DNA of 64,000 nt from Candidatus Gastranaerophilales bacterium (GTDB lineage Bacteria > Cyanobacteriota > Vampirovibrionia > Gastranaerophilales > CAJFVJ01): positions 397,712 to 461,711 of the forward strand of contig CALUSR010000002.1 of assembly GCA_944323485.1 (NCBI GenBank). Direction: 5' to 3'. Both the position numbers and the translations under genes were made by a program. The notes under the pieces were generated by a model, which searched no databases, was not told where the DNA came from, and saw only the letters and a program-made list of their open reading frames with translations. This document shows, one piece after another, positions 55,373 to 62,780 of this stretch. The stretch's first letter is position 1; each line of letters begins with the position of its first letter.

Positions 55373-58315
55373 TTGAGCAATCCTTCTTTAATACATAGTC
55401 AAGGATTTGCCCCCGTTCGTAAAAACGGATATAATAGCCTGAAAGAAAACAGGAAGGATATATCGAATGAACCACAAGCACGACGAGTTCTGGGAGAGAA
55501 CACTAAAGAGTATAAAGAGATTTATGGCGAACGGAATAATCCTCAAAGAGGAAGAGGAAGAAGTCTTGAGAATAGCGAAAGAATGCCGGATGGCGGGGAT
55601 GAGCAAAACAGACGTATTAATGGAGATAATGCGCCGAATGCCACAGATAGCCCAAAGGGAAGAGAATTTCAATCAGAGAAGATAGAGGAACAAGCCAAAG
55701 CTCCAACAGAAGGTTTTTATGCAAAGCTGATAAAAGATGAACACGTTGATATAGAAACGCCAAAACAAGCAGTTGTAACAAACAAAAACGTACAGAGGGC
55801 AAAAATTGATGACAGTCAGTTAAAAGCAGTTGACAGACGACTTCACAAGCTGGAAGATGATTTGAATTCACAGAGAGATTTTATCAATCAAAATATAGAC
55901 AAGATAGACGCAGAAACATATAACAATCTACAACAGAATGTTGAAGGGAGATACAGTGCAGAAACAATAAAAGACGGATACAATGTCTATGGGGTTCCTG
56001 TAGAGAAAAGCGCTGTTGACAGATTCAATGAAAGATACAAAGAATACAACAATAAATCAAGACTGGAACAAGCACAGGAAAGCAACAAACAAAATCTTGA
56101 GAATTTCAGACAGAGAGTTAATGAGAAAAGCTCGGTAACTAACGAAACACCAACAGATACAAAGTTTGTAGAAAATACAGATATCGACTGGGGGGATAAG
56201 AGATATGATCTGAAAGATGCGAATGATAATACTCTCGGTTTTGTAGAATATTCAATTAATGGTAATAAACTCATAATTAATGAGGTTAAAAACCTTACGA
56301 AAAGAAAAATCGATATAAGAACAGGGAAAAAAATACCTCCTAAAGATGGTGATTTAGCTCCAACTCCTCATATCGGTGAAAAATTAATAGACAAAATTAT
56401 TGAAGAAAATCCTAATTTAGACATAGAATGGAATGCGGCAACAGGTGACGGTATTAGATTTAAGCAAGAATATTTGCAAAAACATCCGGAAATTTCATCA
56501 AAAGTCACAGGAATAACAACAAATGAAGAACTTGACCGACATATCGATAATGATTATGATCATGCTAGGAGGGCAAGGGCTGATGAAACGAGAAGTGATA
56601 TACTGCAAGAACGTCAACGAAATAGAGAAAAAATACAAAGAGATAGTAGTTCCAATAATAGCGGAAAGATTGGATCAGAATTATTACAGAGAACCTCTGA
56701 CCCATTGGAAAATGGTGTGGATAGAAGCAGTATACGAATTGATGAAGGAAGGGAAAATCCCACAAATAATAGTCAAAAAATAACAGAACAAGCCAAAAAA
56801 CCGACAGAAGGTTTTTATGCAAAGCTGATAAAAGATGAAAGCGTTGACATAGAAACTCCAAAACAAGCAGTTGTAACAAACAAAAACGGCGAAAAAAGAA
56901 ACATTGAATACCTTGACAATGCCCCCGACGGATGGGTGAAAGATGAATATGCCACCACTGCACCAAAGGGATACAGCTGGTATCATAACGGAAAATCAGT
57001 TCTTAAGGGTGAAAGAAAAAGTATTCTCGTAAAAGACGGAGGATTTCACTATACACCTGATTCTCCTGACAGCGGTGAAGATTTTGACCTCGGTCGTTTT
57101 ATAAACAATAGTAAAGACAAGATGGATATTGCCAACAGCCGCAAACAAGGGATAACCGTCGGAGAATTAATAGAAAAAAACAAGTTCTTGAAACCGATTG
57201 AGGAGGCTCTGTCTGATATTTCCGACTACACAATCAGTCCTATGCCTGATAATGTCAAAAATCCGAGAAGAAGAGCCACTCATTTATCCAAATCAAAGAT
57301 GATATGGCTCAATATGGATGTTTTAAGAAATGATCCGAGAGGTTTTGTTGTTTCTTTTATGCATGAGGTACAACATGCAAAACAAATGAAGAAATATAAA
57401 GAACTGTCTTCGAAGGGGAAACTCACGCCTGAAGAGAAACGCTTTGTTGATAATTATAAAGAACTAAAAAAAGTTAACAAAATCAGATTGGAATATTATA
57501 ATAAACATAAGAAATTTTTGAATGATGTTTTCGATAGACTTGATGAATTTAATCAAACAGAAGCTCAAAGATACAACAACTCTTTGACACCTATGCAAAG
57601 AGAAATACTAAAAACATACGACAAACTATATAGTGATTATTACAATACACCTTTTGAGGTTGAAGCAAGACAAGCGGGGGAATTTTATGCAAGAAGAGTG
57701 GAACGAGAAGGCTATACTCTCGGAAATCAAGGAAGAATTGAAGAAGAAGGATATACTCTCGGTAATCAAGGAAGATATACGGACAGGTCAGTGGGATATA
57801 GACCACGGATGCAAGCTCCCTCGAAAAGTAACGAGAGAACAAGCTCTGGCAGACCTCGAGAGAATGGAGAAAGAAGCGGAAAGACGCCGAAAGATGGGGA
57901 TGGAATAGATTTTGATATTGATAATGTTGATAAGATAGTCAAAAAGGTCAAAAAAAAGGATAACACCTTTGCTCATGTGACATCTAAAATTTTGACGCCT
58001 ATATCAACACGTCTTGAAGATATCAATCCGGTATTGAAACACGCTCTAAGAAGATTTGAGCTTGACAGTGCTTTAGCTGAAAACAGGTCAGCTGAAACAA
58101 TAAAGCCGTTTGTTGACAAACTTGATAAGATGCCCGAGAGTGATTATGCAAAATACGACCTTGCTTTGAAAAACGGCAGAGCTGATATTATTGATAAGCT
58201 AAACAAGAAATACGGCATATCAAAAGAATATCAAAAAGTAAGAGAACTTCTTGATAATATCAGAGATGAAGCTATTGCAGCCGGATACACTAAAAATATA
58301 TATTTATTGTATTAA
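55373..58315 (+). CDS. Large polyvalent protein-like ORF, mobile-element remnant with HEXXH motif
   Basis: 980 codons from a TTG at 55373 with no ribosome site, so the start is uncertain. Recognisable parts: linker EQAKAPTEGFYAKLIKDEHV (about 107-127) and a near copy at about 473-493; a GNAT-like segment (LGFVEYSINGNKLIINEV ... GEKLIDKIIEENPNLDIEW, about 285-370); and a metallopeptidase-like helix MHEVQHAKQ (HEXXH, His664 and His668). The end (KILTPISTRLEDINPVLKHALRRFELD) resembles phage or conjugative polyvalent proteins and looks truncated. Stretches about 32-105, 404-470 and 772-845 are low-complexity and overlap three small ORFs in the +1 frame. May be partly decayed. Confidence 0.6.
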   Translation: MSNPSLIHSQGFAPVRKNGYNSLKENRKDISNEPQARRVLGENTKEYKEIYGERNNPQRGRGRSLENSERMPDGGDEQNRRINGDNAPNATDSPKGREFQSEKIEEQAKAPTEGFYAKLIKDEHVDIETPKQAVVTNKNVQRAKIDDSQLKAVDRRLHKLEDDLNSQRDFINQNIDKIDAETYNNLQQNVEGRYSAETIKDGYNVYGVPVEKSAVDRFNERYKEYNNKSRLEQAQESNKQNLENFRQRVNEKSSVTNETPTDTKFVENTDIDWGDKRYDLKDANDNTLGFVEYSINGNKLIINEVKNLTKRKIDIRTGKKIPPKDGDLAPTPHIGEKLIDKIIEENPNLDIEWNAATGDGIRFKQEYLQKHPEISSKVTGITTNEELDRHIDNDYDHARRARADETRSDILQERQRNREKIQRDSSSNNSGKIGSELLQRTSDPLENGVDRSSIRIDEGRENPTNNSQKITEQAKKPTEGFYAKLIKDESVDIETPKQAVVTNKNGEKRNIEYLDNAPDGWVKDEYATTAPKGYSWYHNGKSVLKGERKSILVKDGGFHYTPDSPDSGEDFDLGRFINNSKDKMDIANSRKQGITVGELIEKNKFLKPIEEALSDISDYTISPMPDNVKNPRRRATHLSKSKMIWLNMDVLRNDPRGFVVSFMHEVQHAKQMKKYKELSSKGKLTPEEKRFVDNYKELKKVNKIRLEYYNKHKKFLNDVFDRLDEFNQTEAQRYNNSLTPMQREILKTYDKLYSDYYNTPFEVEARQAGEFYARRVEREGYTLGNQGRIEEEGYTLGNQGRYTDRSVGYRPRMQAPSKSNERTSSGRPRENGERSGKTPKDGDGIDFDIDNVDKIVKKVKKKDNTFAHVTSKILTPISTRLEDINPVLKHALRRFELDSALAENRSAETIKPFVDKLDKMPESDYAKYDLALKNGRADIIDKLNKKYGISKEYQKVRELLDNIRDEAIAAGYTKNIYLLY
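55467..55685 (+). CDS. Nested small gene A (+1 frame of the polyvalent ORF)
   Basis: 72 residues, helical and charged: WERTLKSIKRFMANGIILK, EEEEEVLRIAKECRMAGMSK, VLMEIMRRMPQIAQ. It starts at an ATG 9 nt after AGGAAGG (55451-55457), a far better start than the overlapping large ORF has. Composition looks like a real helical protein, while the large ORF in this stretch is a low-complexity Arg/Asn/Gly sequence. No family recognised. Confidence 0.6.
   Translation: MNHKHDEFWERTLKSIKRFMANGIILKEEEEEVLRIAKECRMAGMSKTDVLMEIMRRMPQIAQREENFNQRR
55688..55790 (+). repeat. 103-bp direct repeat, copy 1
   Basis: Matches 56786-56888 at 95 of 103 bases. Encodes the linker EQAKAPTEGFYAKLIKDEHV and onward in the polyvalent frame. 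It begins three bases after the stop of nested gene A. Confidence 0.9.
56583..56783 (+). CDS. Nested small gene B (+1 frame), YCKN...THW family
   Basis: 66 residues, one unit of the family seen twice in 54893-55330: REVIYCKN, VPIIAERL, NYYREPLTHWKMVWIEAVYELM, EGKIPQIIVKK. The ATG is 9 nt after AGGAGGG (56567-56573). Because the homologue stands as a normal gene outside the large ORF, this frame is real coding and the overlapping part of the large ORF is not its primary product. Function unknown. Confidence 0.75.
   Translation: MKREVIYCKNVNEIEKKYKEIVVPIIAERLDQNYYREPLTHWKMVWIEAVYELMKEGKIPQIIVKK
56786..56888 (+). repeat. 103-bp direct repeat, copy 2
   Basis: Second copy of 55688-55790 (8 mismatches), 1098 bp downstream and in the same frame; it begins two bases after the stop of nested gene B. 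So in both places a small +1-frame gene is followed at once by the same repeat. Confidence 0.9.
57687..57908 (+). CDS. Nested small gene C (+1 frame of the polyvalent ORF)
   Basis: 73 residues from the ATG at 57687, with GGGGGA 5 nt upstream. Helical and charged: MQEEWNEKAILSEIKEELKKK, DILSVIKEDIRTGQWDIDHG, then REQALADLERMEKEAERRRK. No family recognised. The overlapping large-ORF stretch contains a crude repeat (EGYTLGNQGR twice) and an Arg/Ser/Gly-rich run, so frame C is the more protein-like. Confidence 0.6.
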   Translation: MQEEWNEKAILSEIKEELKKKDILSVIKEDIRTGQWDIDHGCKLPRKVTREQALADLERMEKEAERRRKMGME

Positions 58316-58405
58316 AAATAAAAAGATGCCTAATACATAAAAGTATTAGGCAGAACTTTTCGAAAATTTCTTACTATAGTAACGTTTCGAAAATATTTAT
58401 TGTAT
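58316..58405 (-). ncRNA. tracrRNA of the type II-C system
   Basis: Between the polyvalent ORF and cas9, on the minus strand. The 5' part is an anti-repeat: against the repeat's crRNA strand it pairs as CTATAGT (7 bp), TTTCGAAA (8 bp) and ATTTATTGTAT (11 bp), separated by small internal loops. It is followed by a short AAGAAATTTTCGAAAAG linker and a terminator hairpin GCCTAATAC/GTATTAGGC (58351-58328) with a T-rich tail. Start near 58405 is inferred from the promoter. About 90 nt, similar to other II-C tracrRNAs. Confidence 0.92.
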
Positions 58406-58411
58406 GTTATT

Positions 58412-58440
58412 ATTATAAAAAGTAAAAAATATATTGTCAA
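58412..58440 (-). promoter_or_regulatory. Perfect consensus promoter of tracrRNA
   Basis: Reading leftward, TTGACA (58440-58435), 17 nt, TATAAT (58417-58412). Both hexamers are perfect. The -35 box ends only 12 bp from the cas9 start codon, so tracrRNA and cas9 signals are interleaved. Confidence 0.92.
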
Positions 58441-58452
58441 GAAAGGTATATT

Positions 58453-61400
58453 ATGAAAAAGATTCTAAGTCTGGATATTGGGATAAGTTCTATCGGAAAT
58501 GCTGTTGTCGAACTTGATGATGAAAATTTTTACGGGAAAATACTTGATGCCGGAGTTAGAATTTTTTCAGCAGCAGAACAACCATCTGGAGATTCTTTAG
58601 CAGCCCCAAGAAGAGAAGCGAGAGGAGCAAGAAGAAGAATTTCAAGACGTTCAAGCCGTTTATATAATATAAAAAAATATTTAATCTTAAATAACTTTAT
58701 AACTCAAGAACAAATTGAAAATTTATATTGTTCAAATAAACAAATTAAAGATGTTTGGACTTTGAGAAAAGAAGCACTATATCGTAAACTGAATAATGAA
58801 GAATTTTATAGAATTCTTATGCATATTGCAAAAAGAAGAGGTTTCAAATCAATAAGAAAATCAGAAGAAGCAAAAAAAGAAGGCGACTTATTAAAAGCAA
58901 TAAAACAAAATTATCAGGAATTTGAAAACGGGCAGTATAAAACAATCGGAGAGATGTTTGCAGAAAAGGATATAAAAAGAAATAAAAGAGAAAAATATAA
59001 TAATTCCATTCCAAGAGATCTTTTGCAAAAAGAAATTGAAATAATCTTTGAAACCCAGAGAAAACTCGGGTCTCCACTTGCAAAAGAAGAAACAGAAAAT
59101 TTCTATCTACAAACAGCTTTTTATCAAAGACCACTGCAATCAATGGAAGATAAAATAGGATATTGTTCATTCGAACCTGATGAAAAAAGAGCTCCAAAAT
59201 GTGCATATACTTCAGAAATTTTTACAGCGGCAACAAAACTTGTAAATCTGTCTATAACTGATGAATTAGGAGAATGTAGAGTCCTTTGCGGAGATGAAAT
59301 TAAACAAATTATAGAGCTTGCTCACAAAAACACAAAAGTTACATACAAACAACTGAAGAAAGAATTATGTTTGGAAGATAATATTTTATTTAACGGACTA
59401 AATTACAACAAAAAAGACAAAAACCCTGAAGACTCAACATTAATTGAATTAAAAAATTATCACTTAATAAAAAAATCAATAGTAAATGATAAAAATTTAG
59501 GAAAAGTGTACTTTGAGGCAATAAAATATGATAAGGACCTGTTCAATAATATTGCTACTGTTTTAACCTGTGAAAAAAGTGATGAGTCAGTAATTGCCAG
59601 AATGAAAGAATATTTTATTGATGATAAAATTATCGCTTGCGTAAAAGACTTATCTATGAGCAAAACTATGCATCTTTCGCTGAAAGCGATGGAAAAAATA
59701 TTACCCTATATGCTCGAAGGATATAAGTATAATGAAGCCTGCGAACTGGCTGGTTACAATCATCATTCGATTTCAAAAAATAAAACAAAACAAAATTTCT
59801 TGCCTGTTTTACCTCAAGAAGAACTGACAACCAATCCTGTAGTAAATCGAGCAATTTCTCAAACCAGAAAAGTTGTCAACTCATTGATAAAAAGACATGG
59901 GACGTTTGATTATATTATTATCGAAATGGCGAGAGATTTATCAAAATCATTTGATGAACGAAGAAAAATAAAAAAAGCTCAAGAAGATTTTCAAAATCAA
60001 AAAGAACTGGCAAGAAAAAGATGTATAGAAAATGGATTAAATCCAGATTATCCAAAGAGTAATTTATTAAAATTCAGACTATGGGAAGAACAAGGAGGAT
60101 ATTGTATTTATTCTGGAAAATACATTGACCCGAGAAAACTTAGCGACCAGGATTATACAGATGTAGATCATATTATTCCATATTCAAAAAGTTTTGATGA
60201 CAGCCTGAACAATAAAGTTTTATGCCTGTCTGATGAAAACAGACAAAAAGGAAATAAAATCCCATATGAATATATCGGAGAATCAAAATGGTATGACTTC
60301 GTTCAAAGAATAAAAACCTATAATTTAAAATCAGCAAAATACAACAGACTCATCAGAAAAAGTTATGAATCAGAAGGATTTAAATCACGCAACCTAAATG
60401 ATACAAGATATATAACAAAATTCATTAAAGACTACATAAAAGAAAATCTTGATTTTGGAAATAATCTTAAAGTTGAAACTCGAAATGGTTCACTGACAGC
60501 ATTTTTAAGAACACAATGGGGACTGATTAAAAACAGAGAAGAAAATGACAGACATCACGCCCTTGATGCAATTGTCTTAGCGTGCTCAACACAAGGCATG
60601 GTACAATATTTATCAACTGTCTCTGCCAAAATTGAAAACTACAACTATACAAAAGATAAAAAACCAAGATTTAAACGGCCCTGGGCTACTTTTAAAGAAG
60701 ATGTGGAACTTGCTATCTCCAAAATTTTCGTTTCAAGAGCTCTTAGAGCCTCTGTCTCAGGACAATTACATGACGCAACAATAAGAAGCCCTAAACACCT
60801 TCAAGATGGTTTTACCGTCCTCAAAACTCCTCTTGAAAAAATTAATCTGCAGACACTTGAAAAAATGTATGACAAAGAAAGAAACATAAAAATATACAAC
60901 CTCCTTAAAGAACGTCTGACAAAATTCAATAACGACCCGAAAAAAGCTTTTGAAGAGCCTGTATATATGCCTATATCAGAAGAAAAATTGAAACAAGGGC
61001 AAAAACCTCACCTCATAAAAACAATAAAAATTAAAGACAACAGTATATCAGGAATAAAAGTGCATAACGGCTTTGCTCATAACACATCAATGCCCAGAGT
61101 TGATGTGTTTACAAAGAAAAATAAAAAAGGGAAAAACGAATATTTCCTTGTCCCTATCTACATCGCTGATTTTGGAGGAGAGTTGCCGAATAAAGCTATA
61201 AGCAGAGGTAAAGACGGATGGTTAGAGATGACTGATGACTACTCTTTCTGCTTTAGCCTCTATCATAATACACTGATTGCAATCAATCCGACTGGCAAAC
61301 CTGAAGATGAGTTCCTCGGTTATTACAAAGGCTGTGATATTACAAACGGAAAAATAAAATTAGATTCTCATGACAGAACAATAAAAGATAAACGTATTTC

Positions 61401-61503
61401 AACAAAAACAGCAGCGTATATAAAAAAATATCAGGTCGGAGTTTTGGGGGATTATCATGAAGTGAAACATGAAAAAAGACTCAAACTCAAAGGACCAAAA
61501 TAA
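58453..61503 (+). CDS. cas9: Type II-C Cas9 endonuclease
   Basis: 1016 residues, in the compact II-C size range. RuvC-I LSLDIGISSIG (Asp8), arginine-rich bridge helix RREARGARRRISRRSSRL (about 53-70), RuvC-II IIIEMARDLS (Glu491), HNH VDHIIPYSKSFDDSLNNKVL (His573), RuvC-III HHALDAIVLAC (His701, Asp705). All catalytic residues are present, so it should cut both strands. The C-terminal PAM-interacting region (from about 830) is intact. AGAAAGG precedes the ATG. No csn2 or cas4 follows, which fits II-C. Confidence 0.98.
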   Translation: MKKILSLDIGISSIGNAVVELDDENFYGKILDAGVRIFSAAEQPSGDSLAAPRREARGARRRISRRSSRLYNIKKYLILNNFITQEQIENLYCSNKQIKDVWTLRKEALYRKLNNEEFYRILMHIAKRRGFKSIRKSEEAKKEGDLLKAIKQNYQEFENGQYKTIGEMFAEKDIKRNKREKYNNSIPRDLLQKEIEIIFETQRKLGSPLAKEETENFYLQTAFYQRPLQSMEDKIGYCSFEPDEKRAPKCAYTSEIFTAATKLVNLSITDELGECRVLCGDEIKQIIELAHKNTKVTYKQLKKELCLEDNILFNGLNYNKKDKNPEDSTLIELKNYHLIKKSIVNDKNLGKVYFEAIKYDKDLFNNIATVLTCEKSDESVIARMKEYFIDDKIIACVKDLSMSKTMHLSLKAMEKILPYMLEGYKYNEACELAGYNHHSISKNKTKQNFLPVLPQEELTTNPVVNRAISQTRKVVNSLIKRHGTFDYIIIEMARDLSKSFDERRKIKKAQEDFQNQKELARKRCIENGLNPDYPKSNLLKFRLWEEQGGYCIYSGKYIDPRKLSDQDYTDVDHIIPYSKSFDDSLNNKVLCLSDENRQKGNKIPYEYIGESKWYDFVQRIKTYNLKSAKYNRLIRKSYESEGFKSRNLNDTRYITKFIKDYIKENLDFGNNLKVETRNGSLTAFLRTQWGLIKNREENDRHHALDAIVLACSTQGMVQYLSTVSAKIENYNYTKDKKPRFKRPWATFKEDVELAISKIFVSRALRASVSGQLHDATIRSPKHLQDGFTVLKTPLEKINLQTLEKMYDKERNIKIYNLLKERLTKFNNDPKKAFEEPVYMPISEEKLKQGQKPHLIKTIKIKDNSISGIKVHNGFAHNTSMPRVDVFTKKNKKGKNEYFLVPIYIADFGGELPNKAISRGKDGWLEMTDDYSFCFSLYHNTLIAINPTGKPEDEFLGYYKGCDITNGKIKLDSHDRTIKDKRISTKTAAYIKKYQVGVLGDYHEVKHEKRLKLKGPK

Positions 61504-62390
61504 TGGGCTACAAAACCATTCTATTCTCAAAACCGGGAAAACTATTCATCAAAAATTATCAGCTTGTCTATCAAGCTGATAACTCTGATGATACAACATC
61601 AGTCCCGATGGAAGATATCTCAACCATAATCCTCGAAAGTCATCAGATTTCGGTAACAAATTATTTCCTCTCCATCTGCGAAGAATATAACATTACATTG
61701 TTCACCTGCAACAAAAAACATCAGCCAAACGGAGTGCTTATCCCTTTTTATCAACACAGCAGAAATACAAAAATTGCATATAATCACATAAATATGAATG
61801 AAACTCTGAAAAAAAGATTATGGCAAAAAATTGTAAAACAAAAAATAACAAACCAATCAATAGTCCTAAAAATATTATTTGAAATACAAGACCTTGATTT
61901 TTATATATCAAAAGTTCAATCAGGAGATAAAACAAACATAGAAGGTCAAGCCTCAAAAAAATACTGGAGCTTGCTGTTTGCTGACTTCAAAAGGCATGCA
62001 AATACAAAACACAATGCCGCCCTCGACTATGGATATGCTATCTTGAGAGGAACTATATCAAAATTTGTTGCCTCATCAGGTCTTATTCCATGTTTGGGTA
62101 TTCATCACTGCAACGAACTCAACTCTTTTAATCTGACAGAAGATTTAATAGAACCATTCAGACCATTTGTTGATTTACTGGTCGCAAATATGAACACCCT
62201 CCAAGAAGATACACTTACAAAATACGATAAAGCTTATCTTCTGAATATACTAAATATGCAATGTATGTACAGAAAAGAACAAATTACCATCCAAAATGCC
62301 TGCGAAAAAGTCTGTAAATCTTTTTCAAAAAGCATAGAGGCAAGTGACTTTTCAATATTGGAATTGCCAGAATTCATAGAGGTAAAATGA
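61503..62390 (+). CDS. cas1: Cas1 integrase
   Basis: 295 residues. Type II Cas1: MEDISTIILESHQISVTNYFLSICEEYNITLFTCNKKHQPNGVLIPF, metal-site Glu in IEGQASKKYW (about 147), and GLIPCLGIHHCNELNSFNLTEDLIEPFRPFVD with the His and Asp/Glu ligands. It overlaps cas9 by one base and cas2 by four, so adaptation genes are translated with cas9. It inserts new spacers together with Cas2. Confidence 0.97.
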   Translation: MGYKTILFSKPGKLFIKNYQLVYQADNSDDTTSVPMEDISTIILESHQISVTNYFLSICEEYNITLFTCNKKHQPNGVLIPFYQHSRNTKIAYNHINMNETLKKRLWQKIVKQKITNQSIVLKILFEIQDLDFYISKVQSGDKTNIEGQASKKYWSLLFADFKRHANTKHNAALDYGYAILRGTISKFVASSGLIPCLGIHHCNELNSFNLTEDLIEPFRPFVDLLVANMNTLQEDTLTKYDKAYLLNILNMQCMYRKEQITIQNACEKVCKSFSKSIEASDFSILELPEFIEVK

Positions 62391-62719
62391 GCGTAAAAGG
62401 TGATGATATTTTTATGAGATTATTCGTATTCTTTGATCTACCTGTTGCAAAGAAAACACAGAGAAAAATTGCTGCAAGATTTAGACGTGAATTACAAAAT
62501 GCAGGTTTTACCATGCTTCAATTTTCTGTATACTGCAGAGTTTGCAGAGGTCAGGATATTGTAGACAGAGAAATAAGAAGATTAAAACAAATAATCCCTC
62601 AAGAAGGAAATGTTCGTGTTCTTCAAGTTACTGATAAACAATATGGAAACATGCTGCTACTGATTGGAGAACCCAAAAAAGAAGAAATTATAGGGGCACA
62701 ACAACTACTTTTGTTTTAA
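62387..62719 (+). CDS. cas2: Cas2
   Basis: 110 residues. LFVFFDLPVAKKTQRKIAARFRREL (ferredoxin-like first strand with Asp), GFTMLQFSVYCRVC, and VRVLQVTDKQYGNMLLLIGE. Normal length. Structural partner of Cas1. The array starts 57 bp after its stop. Confidence 0.96.
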   Translation: MSVKGDDIFMRLFVFFDLPVAKKTQRKIAARFRRELQNAGFTMLQFSVYCRVCRGQDIVDREIRRLKQIIPQEGNVRVLQVTDKQYGNMLLLIGEPKKEEIIGAQQLLLF

Positions 62720-62734
62720 AAATTCTTGGGCTAA

Positions 62735-62780
62735 TAATATCAAACTCCTTATGTCTGTTAGACTTAGGAGTTTAATATTA
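62735..62780. other. Long hairpin between cas2 and the array
   Basis: TAATAT/ATATTA and AAACTCCT/AGGAGTTT (62742-62749 with 62766-62773) form a stem with one C-A mismatch and an inner GTCT/AGAC pairing. Its outer arm runs into the first bases of repeat 1. It may terminate leftward crRNA transcription, although no T run follows, or mark the array end for Cas1-Cas2. Confidence 0.55.

Noticed and set aside
55660..56790. Programmed -1 frameshift joining nested genes A or B to the polyvalent frame
   Set aside because: The frame relation would allow it, but no in-frame X XXY YYZ heptamer with a downstream structure was found near the ends of either small gene.
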